Below are positions 54,420 through 63,361 of a DNA stretch of 64,000 nt, piece after piece. The stretch is from FEN-1297 sp046705645. GTDB taxonomy: Bacteria; Bacteroidota; Ignavibacteria; Ignavibacteriales; Ignavibacteriaceae. Made by a program: the position numbers and the translations under genes. The notes beneath the pieces are model-generated. The model saw only the letters and a program-made list of their open reading frames with translations, was not told where the DNA came from and did not search any database. The DNA is taken from contig JBJKQE010000091.1 in the NCBI GenBank assembly GCA_046705645.1, positions 1 through 64,000 of the forward strand. The letters are read 5' to 3'. How positions within the stretch are numbered: position 1 is the first letter of the stretch; the number at the start of each line of letters is the position of its first letter.

Positions 54420-56516
54420 ATGTTTCAAGCAAAAAAAACAAAACACTTAAAAAAGGAATTAAATCTTTTTGATGTATTTGCTATCTCTACAGGTACAACA
54501 CTAAGCGGAGGATTTTTTCTTTTACCCGGTTTAGCAGCTGTTGATGCCGGGCCTGCTTTAGTGCTGTCATATATGCTGGCAGCAATTCCTTTAGTACCTG
54601 CTATGTTTAGCATTGCCGAACTTGCAACTGCAATGCCGAGGGCAGGCGGGGTTTACTTTTTTTTAGATAGAACTTTGGGCCCGCTTATGGGAACGATTGG
54701 GGGACTTGGAACATGGCTGGCCTTAATCTTAAAAGTTGCTTTTGCTCTAGTTGGAATGGGAGCTTACATCTCACTTTTTTTTACTGAAATTTCCATTATA
54801 CCAATTGCAGTCTCTATTGCTGCTTTATTAGGAATACTCAATTTATTCAGCGTTAAAGGAACAGGTAAGTTACAAATTATTCTTGTTGTAATTTTATTAG
54901 CGATTCTCTTTGCATTTATCGGTGAAGGTTTTTCGAAAATTGATACTTCAAACTTTAAAGGATCCTTTGAACCCGGCTTTGCAAAAATATTTTCAACTAC
55001 AGGATTAGTTTATATCAGTTATATCGGCATTACAAAAGTTGCTAGCTTATCGGAAGAAATTAAAAATCCCGAAAAAAATCTTCCCCTCGGTATTTTTTTA
55101 TCAATAGGTGTAACTTTTTTAATTTACACATTGGGAACTTCAGTTATGGTGGGCCTTGTCCCCATGAATATTTTAAAGGGTGATTTAACACCGGTGGCCA
55201 CTGCGGCTAAAGGTATGTTCGGAGGCGCCGGAGTTATTGTTTTAACTTTTGCAGCACTTGTTGCATTTATTTCAGTTTCTAATGCGGGGACAATGAGCGC
55301 ATCACGTTATCCCTTTGCAATGAGCAGAGACTACTTGATGCCTCATTTCTTTCAGCGGCTTAGTAAAAAGGGAATTCCTTTTATTTCTATAATAACTACA
55401 GTTTGTGTTATTGTTCTAATTCTTGTTTTTTTAGATCCGACTAAAATTGCAAAGCTCGCAAGCGCATTTCAATTGTTAATGTTTGCTTTGGTTTGTCTTG
55501 GAGTTATAGTTATGCGTGAAAGCAGGCTGGCTTCCTATGATCCGGGTTATCACTCACCTTTTTATCCATGGATGCAGGTCGTCGGTTTAATTGCTCCTCT
55601 TTTTTTAATAATTGAAATGGGAATTCTGCCAATAAGTTTTTCGGCGGGACTTATTTTAATTGGGGCAATCTGGTTTAATTTTTATGCGAAAGAAAAAGTA
55701 AAAAGGTCGGGAGCAATTTATCATGTATTTGAAAGATTGGGAAGATCAAGATATCACGGTCTTGATACAGAGCTGAGAGGAATTTTAAAAGAAAAAGGTT
55801 TACGCGCCGAAGATCCTTATGATGAAATTGTCACCAGAAGTCTAGTTATTGATATGGAAGAAGCCGCTGAGTTTGAGATTATAGCAGAAAAAGTTTCAAT
55901 CTGGCTGTCAAACCTGGTTTCATTTTCGCCCGAAGAAATTAAAATTCAGTTTATGGAAGGAACAAGAATCGGCATGACCCCGGTAACTCATGGAATTGCT
56001 CTTCCGCATTTAAGAATACAAGGACTCGAACAGCCTGAAATGGTTTTAGTCAGATCAAAAGGGGGAGTACATATTACGGTAAACGGTCCGCTGACAAATC
56101 ATTTGGATGAAGAACATTCTGTTCAAGCTTTATTTTTTCTTGTAAGTCCTGAAGAAAATCCGACACAGCATCTCCGCATACTTGCACAAATTGCCGGCAG
56201 AGTTGATGATGAAAGCTTTGCAGATGATTGGAAGATTGCAAAAAATGAACAAGAATTAAAAGAATCACTTTTACACGATGATAGATCGCTATCGTTAATT
56301 GTAGACTCCAATAAAAAAACAAGTACAATGATTGGTAAAGCATTACGGGAAATTACATTTCCTGAAGGCTGTCTTGTTGCTTTAATGCACCGCAGCGGGC
56401 AGACTATTATCCCGAAAGGAAATTGTATTTTTGAAGAAGGGGACAGGCTGACAATTATCGGCGACCCGAAAGGTTTAAAAGAAATTGTAAGCCGGTTTGG
56501 CGAGTATGGAAATTAG
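54420..56516 (+). CDS. APC-type amino-acid permease fused to PTS EIIA-like and RCK-C domains
   Basis: A 698-residue fusion. Residues about 1-440 are an APC transporter with 12 helices: FDVFAISTGTTLSGGFFLLP, LATAMPRAGGVYFFLDRTLG, LVYISYIGITKVASLSEEIK, FISVSNAGTMSASRYPFAMS. About 460-615 form a PTS EIIA type-2-like domain with the active-site-like THGIALPHLRI. About 620-698 are an RCK/TrkA-C domain (MIGKALREITFPEGCLVALM, DRLTIIGDPKGLKEIVSRFG). It probably imports or exchanges an amino acid, gated by phosphate and small-molecule sensing. It lies 6 bp after the desaturase stop and is most likely co-transcribed with it. Confidence 0.9.
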   Translation: MFQAKKTKHLKKELNLFDVFAISTGTTLSGGFFLLPGLAAVDAGPALVLSYMLAAIPLVPAMFSIAELATAMPRAGGVYFFLDRTLGPLMGTIGGLGTWLALILKVAFALVGMGAYISLFFTEISIIPIAVSIAALLGILNLFSVKGTGKLQIILVVILLAILFAFIGEGFSKIDTSNFKGSFEPGFAKIFSTTGLVYISYIGITKVASLSEEIKNPEKNLPLGIFLSIGVTFLIYTLGTSVMVGLVPMNILKGDLTPVATAAKGMFGGAGVIVLTFAALVAFISVSNAGTMSASRYPFAMSRDYLMPHFFQRLSKKGIPFISIITTVCVIVLILVFLDPTKIAKLASAFQLLMFALVCLGVIVMRESRLASYDPGYHSPFYPWMQVVGLIAPLFLIIEMGILPISFSAGLILIGAIWFNFYAKEKVKRSGAIYHVFERLGRSRYHGLDTELRGILKEKGLRAEDPYDEIVTRSLVIDMEEAAEFEIIAEKVSIWLSNLVSFSPEEIKIQFMEGTRIGMTPVTHGIALPHLRIQGLEQPEMVLVRSKGGVHITVNGPLTNHLDEEHSVQALFFLVSPEENPTQHLRILAQIAGRVDDESFADDWKIAKNEQELKESLLHDDRSLSLIVDSNKKTSTMIGKALREITFPEGCLVALMHRSGQTIIPKGNCIFEEGDRLTIIGDPKGLKEIVSRFGEYGN

Positions 56517-56607
56517 ACTAAAAGATTTTATTTGAAAGAATTTTTAGAAACAACTTTTTAACCATAACTTAATACACTAAGCGTTGAACTGATTGTCAAC
56601 ATTATAG

Positions 56608-57171
56608 TTATTTTTGAATAGTTGCCTTATCACCGAGGGATATATAATTCTTAACAAGTTCTACAAACTTTGGATAATTTAACTCAAATTGTCTTTCTTT
56701 TCTGGAACTCATTACAAATATTGATACATTCTTTTTCTCTTTTATATATGCAACAGATTCGTAATTGGTATAAGAACCGCCATAAAATTTTATGACTCTG
56801 GCGATCCTCATACCTTTCCCAATTATAATCGAATCCAATTCAACTGTTTTAATGTTCGGGTAATTCTTCTGAAAATCTTCTATATCATCTTTTATAAAAT
56901 TTCTTAAATTTTCCGTGGAGTCAATTCCATAACCATTTGCTTACATTACTGTTGTTGCCGTATCCCAGCTGCTTCCTCTTGGGTAGAACACAGCATGAAG
57001 ACCTTGATTTATGCCGCTGTTATTATCAAGTACCCAACCATCCGGCGCTTTAACAATGAACCAGAAGTTTTCTCCGTAAACTATTCCTCCGGAAGAATCG
57101 TTATTATTTTGGCTTTCCTGAGCACATAATGAAATGGGAATGATTATCATCATTAAGATTATTTTTACCAT
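56608..57171 (-). pseudogene. Exported hypothetical protein gene interrupted by one in-frame TAA
   Basis: Minus strand. The first part (57171 to 56944) encodes a signal peptide (KIILMMIIIPISLCAQES) and GENFWFIVKAPDGWVLDN, ending SSWDTATTVM at a TAA (56943-56941). The same frame then continues without a shift as ANGYGIDSTENLRNFIKDDI, then KNYPNIKTVELDSIIIGKGM and FYGGSYTNYESVAYIKEKKN to the stop at 56608. So one stop codon, probably from a Tyr codon (TVM-Y-ANGYG), breaks a 188-codon gene. It is either a recent pseudogene or a sequencing error. The family is not recognised; the frame after the stop looks normally constrained. Confidence 0.75.
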
Positions 57172-57439
57172 ATATCTCCTAATTACTAAAGATGCTGTGT
57201 TTAAGGCACAGCCTAAAAAAGTTATACATGATTGAAAAACTTTGCCAATATTTGATACGCTTTACTTTGTGTGATTATTAAATCCCTGCCCTAATTCATC
57301 GTAGCCGATTATTTATTATTAAACTTAAAAATATTTTTTATTAAATTCATTATAAATTTTCTGTTAATCTATTCTAAAAATAACATGCTTGTTTTATTTT
57401 AATATATAAAGTTTCATATAATTTGTATTAAATTCATTT

Positions 57440-58384
57440 ATGGAAAATCTTGTATTTACTTTTGGAATTGTAGCTCCTGTCTTTTTAATTGTTGCTGTAG
57501 GTTACCTGCTGAAAGTAATAGGTATAATGAATGACAATTTTATAAACATTTCTTCGAAAATTGTTTTTTCCGTTTCACTTCCTGCTCTAGTCTTCCTTGA
57601 ATTATATAACCTGGATTTTAGTATGGTTTTTGAAATCAGCCAGATAGTTTATATTTATGTGGGAACGATAATTACTTTTCTTGTAAGCTGGCTGGTGGCA
57701 TTACCCTTTATTCATAAAGCGGGGGACAAAGGCGCTTTTATACAAGGAAGCTTTAGAGGCAACTTTGCAATTGTGGGCCTTGCAATTTTATCCGGCATGG
57801 TTAGTAAGGTCGGTTTTAGTAAAGCATCGCTTTTTTTAGCCTTTATGATTCCTTTATATAATATTCTGGCAGTAATTGCGTTAACCGTACCTTTAATTAA
57901 AGAGAAACAATTAAATATTGAATCGACTATATTGGAGGTAATACGTAATCCTTTAATACTAGCTGTGCTGTTTTCTTTACCGTTTGCATTATTTAAGATT
58001 CCTATTCACCCGGTTCTATTAAGAGGAGGCAAATATATTGCCGATATTGCTCTTCCGCTGGCATTAATTAATATCGGGGCTTCGTTAAATTTAAAAGATA
58101 TAAAGAAAGCTTCCTTATTAGCTTTCTATGCAACTTTACTTAAATTAATAATTTTCCCGGCACTGGCTACTTATGGTGCATATGTATTGGGATATAAAGG
58201 AGATGATCTGTCGATTATATTTGTATTGTTCGCATGCCCAACTGCGATAGCCAGCTATATAATGGCTGAAGCAATGGGTTCTAACGGAAAACTTGCAGGA
58301 AATATTGTTTTAGCTTCTACACTCGGTTCGGTGGTTACTATTACATTAGGGTTATTCATTCTAAAAACTGCCGGGCTAATTTAA
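57440..58384 (+). CDS. AEC family transporter
   Basis: A 314-residue membrane protein with 10 helices of the auxin-efflux-carrier superfamily: GIVAPVFLIVAVGYLLKVIG, SFRGNFAIVGLAILSGMVSK, EVIRNPLILAVLFSLPFALF, and YIADIALPLALINIGASLNL, where the helix-breaking N-x-G-A-S-L of the second half is characteristic. Bacterial members move malate or other organic acids; the ligand is unknown. It has no close partner gene. An imperfect inverted repeat lies after its stop. Confidence 0.9.
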   Translation: MENLVFTFGIVAPVFLIVAVGYLLKVIGIMNDNFINISSKIVFSVSLPALVFLELYNLDFSMVFEISQIVYIYVGTIITFLVSWLVALPFIHKAGDKGAFIQGSFRGNFAIVGLAILSGMVSKVGFSKASLFLAFMIPLYNILAVIALTVPLIKEKQLNIESTILEVIRNPLILAVLFSLPFALFKIPIHPVLLRGGKYIADIALPLALINIGASLNLKDIKKASLLAFYATLLKLIIFPALATYGAYVLGYKGDDLSIIFVLFACPTAIASYIMAEAMGSNGKLAGNIVLASTLGSVVTITLGLFILKTAGLI

Positions 58385-58404
58385 TGAATATGTCGCCCAT
58401 ATTG

Positions 58405-58480
58405 TCTTAATCTTAGTCGTATTCTTACTCTTAATCGAGCTAAAAATAGAGTAAGATTAAGATTATAAGCAAGAGTAAGA
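58405..58480. repeat. Imperfect inverted repeat of TCTTA/TAAGA units
   Basis: TCTTACTCT (58423-58431) pairs perfectly with AGAGTAAGA (58448-58456), and the outer parts (TCTTAATCTTAG on the left, TTAAGATTATAAG on the right) pair only partly. The same TCTTAATC and TAAGATTAAGA words recur several times in 75 bp. It could end the AEC transcript or be a fragment of a dispersed repeat. Confidence 0.5.
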
Positions 58481-58570
58481 AGTTATTTCATAAAATGAAT
58501 CTGAAAATAAATTTCACTATTCCTCATTTTTTATTAGATTGTCCTTAGATAAAAATTTGGGTTTAAAGAA

Positions 58571-59140
58571 ATGAAATTAGTAATTAAAATAATTCTAATT
58601 TCTTTATTCTTTTCATCGAATTTTTCACAGAATAAATCAAACAAAGAAAGACTGCTTAAAAGCTTCAGGGGAATCGAATGGGGAATTTCCAAAACCCAGG
58701 TAAGGTCCATTGTAAAAGAATATTATTTGCAATCCTATTCCGGTTTCGGAATTGAAGCATTGTGCTATAAAGGTTCGATTGCCGGGATTGATTCACGGAT
58801 AGACTTTAATTTTAAAGATGATAAACTTGTTGACGGTTTATATTCAATAAATCCAAATTCTTCGTTTAAAACTGTTTTTAAAAAATTAGAAGAGTATTTA
58901 ATTAACGAATACGGTAAACCCGATTTTAAAGTCGGCCCGGATATCGATTCTTCTTCGGTGTGGATTAAAGAAAATGATTATGGCCGCTACCGCGGGCCTG
59001 AATTGTACTGGTCATTTAAAAACGGGTTTGTAGGATTGCATGCATCTAGGTTCAAAGATGATATTACTATAAATGTCCTTTATGTCGAAGGAAAGACCGT
59101 CGAAGAGTTCAACAACGAAAACCTTGCCCCGTTTAAATAA
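58571..59140 (+). CDS. Exported hypothetical protein
   Basis: A 189-residue protein with a signal peptide (VIKIILISLFFSSNFSQ). The mature part begins with FRGIEWGISKTQVRSIVKEY, a W-G-x-S-x-x-x-V start seen in several small periplasmic Bacteroidota-type proteins, then strand-rich sequence with SRIDFNFKDDKLVDGLYSIN and NEYGKPDFKVGPDIDSSSVW. No catalytic motif, repeat or membrane segment was recognised, so no function is assigned. It lies alone between the AEC and aldo/keto-reductase genes. Confidence 0.7.
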   Translation: MKLVIKIILISLFFSSNFSQNKSNKERLLKSFRGIEWGISKTQVRSIVKEYYLQSYSGFGIEALCYKGSIAGIDSRIDFNFKDDKLVDGLYSINPNSSFKTVFKKLEEYLINEYGKPDFKVGPDIDSSSVWIKENDYGRYRGPELYWSFKNGFVGLHASRFKDDITINVLYVEGKTVEEFNNENLAPFK

Positions 59141-59222
59141 TTTTATTATTCCGTTTAACAAACTTCTGTGTTATTTTTAAACTATTAATTATTCGCTCTT
59201 AATTCTTAACTAAATATGAAGT

Positions 59223-60101
59223 ATGGAAAGAAGAAATTTTGGTAACAGCGGATTGCAGGTATCTGTACTTGGATTTGGCGCAGGTCATATCGGTGGAAAT
59301 GAAATAAGTGAAGATGAAGTCTCCCGTCTTTTAAATTCTGCTCTTGATTTGGGAATAAGTTTAATAGATACGGCAAGGGGATACGGCTTGTCCGAAGAAC
59401 GTATTGGAAAATATATTTCACGCAGGAGAAACGAATTTGTTCTTTCCACAAAAGTGGGGTATGGAATTCCAGGATATAATGATTGGACTTACGACTGTGT
59501 TATTGCCGGGGTTAATGAAGCTCTTCGAATTATGAAGACTGATTACATTGATATTGTTCACCTTCATTCATGTCTATTGGGCACATTGCAGCACGGCGAA
59601 GTTATTAAAGCTTTAAATAAAACAGTTGAAGAAGGGAAAGTTCGTGTAGCAGCTTATTCCGGAGAAAACGAAGCATTGAAATTTGCAATTGAATCAGGAA
59701 TGTTTGGAAGTGTGCAAACTTCAATAAACATAACCGATCAAAGAAACATTGAAACTATTTTCCCTTTAACAAAAGAAAAGGGAATCGGAGTTATTGCAAA
59801 ACGACCTCTAGCAAATATTCCCTGGAGATTTGATGAAAAACCTTACGGAGAATACTGTGAAGAATATTGGGTTAGATGGGAAGAGATGAATCTAGATTTA
59901 GAAATGGATTGGAATGAAGCTGCTATAAGGTTTTCGGCTTATACTTTTGGAGTGGACACTATAATAGCCGGCACTTCAAATATAGATCATTTAAAAAGCA
60001 ACCTGAAAGCATTAAATAAAGGTCCTTTACCTGATGAAATTTATAATGAAATAAGAAATGCTTTCAGAGAAAATGATAAAGGATGGATAGGTCAGCTATA
60101 G
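59223..60101 (+). CDS. Aldo/keto reductase family protein
   Basis: A 292-residue TIM-barrel NADPH-dependent reductase. Family marks: MERRNFGNSGLQVSVLGFGA, the Asp/Tyr pair in SLIDTARGYGLSEERIGKYI, the catalytic Lys in VLSTKVGYG, the His in DIVHLHSC, and the cofactor part IAGTSNIDHLKSNLKAL near the end. It reduces an aldehyde or ketone; the substrate is not predictable. It lies 42 bp before purU on the same strand, so the two may share a transcript. Confidence 0.92.
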   Translation: MERRNFGNSGLQVSVLGFGAGHIGGNEISEDEVSRLLNSALDLGISLIDTARGYGLSEERIGKYISRRRNEFVLSTKVGYGIPGYNDWTYDCVIAGVNEALRIMKTDYIDIVHLHSCLLGTLQHGEVIKALNKTVEEGKVRVAAYSGENEALKFAIESGMFGSVQTSINITDQRNIETIFPLTKEKGIGVIAKRPLANIPWRFDEKPYGEYCEEYWVRWEEMNLDLEMDWNEAAIRFSAYTFGVDTIIAGTSNIDHLKSNLKALNKGPLPDEIYNEIRNAFRENDKGWIGQL

Positions 60102-60143
60102 TTTTTATTTTATTTCTGATTAAAAAATATAATATGAAGCTTT

Positions 60144-61028
60144 ATGAATAATATACAAACCTCAAAAGATAAAACTCGATCGGCAATATTGCTTATTCAT
60201 TGCCCCGATAGAAAAGGATTAGTCGCGTCTGTTACCGATTTTATCGGCAAAAATAACGGTAACATTATTTACCTGGATCAGCATGTTGATATGGAGAAAA
60301 AAGTTTTCTTTATGCGGATCGAATGGGAAATAGATACTTTTTTAATCGAGGATAAGTTAATAGGCAGTGAGTTTGATAAAAATATAGGCAGGAAATTCGA
60401 GATGACGTGGAAATTATTTTTCTCGGATGAAAAACTAAAGATGGCTGTTTTTGTCTCCGAATATTCACACTGCTTATATGATATAATTTCCAGGTGCTAC
60501 TCCGGCGAATGGAATATTGAAATTCCCCTAATTATAAGCAACCATGAAAAGCTCCAATCTATTGCGGAAAAATTCGGAATTGATTTTAAAATATTCCCGG
60601 TAAACAAAGCTACAAGAACGGAATATGAAAAACTTGAACTGGAATTAATGAATGAAAAGGAAATAGATTTTATAGTACTAGCAAGATATATGCAGATTTT
60701 AAGCGCTGAATTTGTTTCTAATTACAAAAACAGAATAATCAACATACATCATTCCTTTCTTCCGGCATTTCCCGGATCAAAGCCTTATCATTCGGCTTAT
60801 GAGAGAGGAGTAAAAATTATCGGTTCAACAAGTCACTATGTTACAGCGGAACTTGATGCTGGTCCGATTATAGAGCAGGATGTAGCAAAAGTAAGCCATG
60901 TCGATTCAATTAATGATTTAATAAGAAAAGGACGTGATCTTGAAAAGGTTGTTTTATCGAGAGCAGTTTGGCTTCATATTCAAAGAAAGATCCTTGTTTA
61001 CGATAATCGAACGGTTATTTTTTCTTAA
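60144..61028 (+). CDS. purU: Formyltetrahydrofolate deformylase
   Basis: A 294-residue enzyme: an N-terminal ACT domain (ILLIHCPDRKGLVASVTDFI, about 15-90), then the formyltransferase domain with VLARYMQILSAEFVSNYKNR, the catalytic NIHHSFLPAFPGSKPYHSAY and VKIIGSTSHYVTAELDAGPI. It hydrolyses 10-formyl-THF to formate and THF, setting the balance of one-carbon units and supplying formate for purine synthesis. ACT control (glycine/methionine in E. coli) is likely kept. Convergent with the PCu(A)C gene 8 bp away. Confidence 0.95.
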   Translation: MNNIQTSKDKTRSAILLIHCPDRKGLVASVTDFIGKNNGNIIYLDQHVDMEKKVFFMRIEWEIDTFLIEDKLIGSEFDKNIGRKFEMTWKLFFSDEKLKMAVFVSEYSHCLYDIISRCYSGEWNIEIPLIISNHEKLQSIAEKFGIDFKIFPVNKATRTEYEKLELELMNEKEIDFIVLARYMQILSAEFVSNYKNRIINIHHSFLPAFPGSKPYHSAYERGVKIIGSTSHYVTAELDAGPIIEQDVAKVSHVDSINDLIRKGRDLEKVVLSRAVWLHIQRKILVYDNRTVIFS

Positions 61029-61036
61029 ATGTCGAG

Positions 61037-61441
61037 TTATTGTCCTTTTACAATTGCTTTAACAATAATTCTTCCGGCATCTTTAAAATAAAGTTCGGCA
61101 TCTTCTTTAGATTTTACTTTAAAATCTTTTTTAAGTTTTATGAACATCACATGATATCCGCCCGGCTGGAAAGTTAAAGTTGAATGAGGTTTTACAACTA
61201 CAAATTTTACTTTACGCATGCCCATCAAACCGTTTTTCTTAAATGTTTCATGAATCTGCACAAGTTCGGCAGTTGAAGAAGCCGCTTTGTATAGTGTATC
61301 GGGTTTATCCGAATTATTAATAATTTTAAAATACATCGCGCTGTTCATGCCTTTATCTGCAGGTCTTATCCAAACATTTTCCACTTTTAATTTCGGTGTA
61401 TTAAAGTTTAACAAGGTAAGTAAAGAAAGAATTAGCATCAT
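61037..61441 (-). CDS. PCu(A)C family periplasmic copper chaperone
   Basis: A 134-residue exported protein: short N-terminal hydrophobic segment, then VENVWIRPADKGMNSAMYFK, and the copper-binding set of His and Met in IHETFKKNGLMGMRKV and FQPGGYHVMFIKL, matching the H-(M)-x10-M-x21-H-x-M pattern of the family in outline. PCu(A)C delivers Cu(I) to the CuA site of cytochrome oxidase with SCO1. Here the SCO gene is directly upstream with 5 bp between, so the two act together. Confidence 0.9.
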   Translation of the reverse strand: MMLILSLLTLLNFNTPKLKVENVWIRPADKGMNSAMYFKIINNSDKPDTLYKAASSTAELVQIHETFKKNGLMGMRKVKFVVVKPHSTLTFQPGGYHVMFIKLKKDFKVKSKEDAELYFKDAGRIIVKAIVKGQ

Positions 61442-61446
61442 ATTAA

Positions 61447-62064
61447 TTAGTCTCCTAAAGTTTTAATATCTTTAACAATTTCGGCAACATTAGCCTTACT
61501 TCCGCGGTATTCGTTTCTTATTCTGCAGTTTTGATCGAGAAGGGTAATTCTATCCGTATGTGTAAAGAAATAGACCGGCTGTCCGCTTTTTGTAAATGTT
61601 GTATCGCCTTGAATTGCAATTACATCCATATGATGAATTAATGTATCGACGACGGATTTTTTGCCAGTTAAAAATTCAAAGTTGTCGTAATTGATATTCC
61701 GGATGTCTCCGTATTTTTTTAATATAGATGGAGTATCGCGCGTAGGATCAAAGCTTAACTCAACAAATTGAACATTCTCTATGTTGTCTTTTTTAACTTG
61801 TTCCTGGATCATCTGCATATTGTGTGTGGTTAGCGGACAAATATCCGGGCAGTTAGTATAAATAAAACTCATCACAACAATTTTGCCTTTAAATGCATCC
61901 GGAAAAACTACCTTGCTGCTGTCCTGGTTAATTAATGAATACAATTGATCTCCGATGCTTTTATCTTCCGGCAGCTTGCTGCCGCAGCCGAAAATAAAAA
62001 AAATCGATAAAAGTATTACGGGTAAAAAAAATAGGGCACTTTTGCTTTTGAATAAGCTTAACAT
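61447..62064 (-). CDS. SCO1/SenC family copper-binding lipoprotein
   Basis: A 205-residue lipoprotein: lipobox FIFGC (Cys27), then a thioredoxin-like fold with VVMSFIYTNCPDICPLTTHN, where C72 and C76 of C-P-D-I-C with a later His (near 151, in LIHHMDV) form the copper site. It gives copper to the CuA centre of cytochrome c oxidase or keeps it reduced. It is followed 5 bp later by PCu(A)C. The oxidase itself is not in the window. Confidence 0.93.
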   Translation of the reverse strand: MLSLFKSKSALFFLPVILLSIFFIFGCGSKLPEDKSIGDQLYSLINQDSSKVVFPDAFKGKIVVMSFIYTNCPDICPLTTHNMQMIQEQVKKDNIENVQFVELSFDPTRDTPSILKKYGDIRNINYDNFEFLTGKKSVVDTLIHHMDVIAIQGDTTFTKSGQPVYFFTHTDRITLLDQNCRIRNEYRGSKANVAEIVKDIKTLGD

Positions 62065-62213
62065 GAATTTTTTCCTATAAGAAATTTATTAGAAGTAAAC
62101 CGGGATTTGTAATTTTAAAATACTTAATTGAAATCCGTGTTTAAGTTTAACTATTTCCGTATCAATATTGAAGTGATAAAAATCCATTGTGAACGCTGGC
62201 ACCTATTTGACAA

Positions 62214-62244
62214 GACATCCAATGTTTTTAAAACATTGGGTGTC
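62214..62244. repeat. 31-bp intergenic palindrome
   Basis: GACATCCAATGTTTT and AAAACATTGGGTGTC are complementary over 15 bases with a single G-U, around one central T. There is no T tract after it on either strand, so a terminator role is doubtful; it is the right size for a dispersed palindromic (REP-like) element. Confidence 0.7.
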
Positions 62245-62356
62245 TCCAAGATTCAAATTTATTTAATTTTTATTAGCTAAATTTATTAGGCTAATAAATG
62301 GTATTATGTGAATTGAAATAATACTTAAAACAATTGATAAATTATTTAGAAATATA

Positions 62357-62536
62357 TTTAATAAACCCGTTGTGTGAATTAGAATATAAACCGTTAAAAC
62401 GGTTAATAAATTCTATATTTTCCAATTAATCCACGGATTAATCCGTGGGTTAATAAAACCTTAGAATTGTAATTAATAACTGTTTTAACAGTTTTTCAAA
62501 ATTATACTTTTTAATTCACACAACCGGTTTAATAAA
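62357..62536. mobile_element. 180-bp giant palindrome, MITE-like element
   Basis: Outer arms of 24 bases (62357-62380 and 62513-62536) are complementary at 22 positions. Inside lie three self-complementary units: AACCGTTAAAACGGTT (62389-62404), a 28-base near-palindrome with centre ATTAAT at 62426-62453, and AACTGTTTTAACAGTT (62478-62493). The first and third also pair with each other at 14 of 16 positions. So the whole piece is one nested palindrome centred near 62440, able to fold as a long hairpin or as a multi-arm cross. It has no ORF. MITE-like nature is inference. Confidence 0.65.
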
Positions 62537-62702
62537 TAAACTTTGTTCTAAAAAATTAATTCTTGTACCATTTTTAATTTAGTGAATTTCAATATTTATA
62601 CTAATAAAAGAATATGCGGGTTGAATAAAAAAGTTTTTACTTAAAAAAATGAGATAATAAAATTATCTCGGATTTTTTATAAACTAGCTAGAGTTTAAAA
62701 TT

Positions 62703-63338
62703 ATGAATCATTACAAGATATTTTTTATACTGCCCTTCCTTTTATTATTTGCATCATGTTCAAACAACACGAAAATAGCCTGCGTTGGAGATAGTATAAC
62801 CGAGGGATACGGTTTGTCATGTCAAAGTAAAACATCATATCCTGTTATACTTGACAGCCTTTTAGGACCCGGTTATTCGGTTTTAAACTTGGGACGAAGC
62901 GCTACTACTCTGCGAAAGAAAGGCGATTTCCCATATTGGACATGTAAAGAATTTTACGATGTGTTTGCTTATCAGCCTGATATAATTATTATCCAACTTG
63001 GCACCAACGATACCAAAACTCAAAACTGGGATTCAACTAGTTTTGCCGATGATTATCAGGCTTTAATAGATACTTTTAAAACAATTCCGACCAACCCAAA
63101 GATTTATGTTTGTCTTCCGGTACCGGTATTCAAATCCAAATGGACGATTAATGATTCAACATTAACAAAGTGGGAAATCCCCATCATTAAAAAATTAGCC
63201 GAAAAAAATAATCTTCTGTTAATGGATCTTCACAGCCAGATGAGCGGTGATGGAAAATATTTCTTTGACGGAATTCATCCGAACGAAGAAGGTGCAAAAA
63301 TAATGGCGGAAGTTATTGCCCACGATTTAAAAAAATAG
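62703..63338 (+). CDS. SGNH/GDSL-type esterase lipoprotein
   Basis: A 211-residue exported esterase: lipobox LFASC (Cys19), then block I IACVGDSITEGYGL (catalytic Ser31), block III IIIQLGTNDTKTQNW and block V FDGIHPNEEGAKIMAE (Asp and His of the triad). Lipid-anchored SGNH hydrolases of this type remove acetyl or acyl groups from glycans or act as lysophospholipases; the substrate is unknown here. It follows the palindrome and converges on the KefB/TrkA-like gene. Confidence 0.9.
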   Translation: MNHYKIFFILPFLLLFASCSNNTKIACVGDSITEGYGLSCQSKTSYPVILDSLLGPGYSVLNLGRSATTLRKKGDFPYWTCKEFYDVFAYQPDIIIIQLGTNDTKTQNWDSTSFADDYQALIDTFKTIPTNPKIYVCLPVPVFKSKWTINDSTLTKWEIPIIKKLAEKNNLLLMDLHSQMSGDGKYFFDGIHPNEEGAKIMAEVIAHDLKK

Positions 63339-63361
63339 AATTTAGAAATAGGTTTACATAT

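Larger units (their letters stand above)
62065..62702. other. Intergenic region holding two palindromic elements
   Basis: 638 bp without genes between the SCO gene (leftward) and an SGNH hydrolase (rightward). It contains a strong hairpin at 62214-62244 and the large palindrome at 62357-62536, both described separately. The rest is AT-rich with no visible gene. Confidence 0.4.

Noticed and set aside
48020..57171. TAA read as tyrosine in some genes (recoding)
   Set aside because: Many intact genes here end with TAA and the two interrupted frames have other defects or no stimulatory structure; pseudogenes or errors explain them better.
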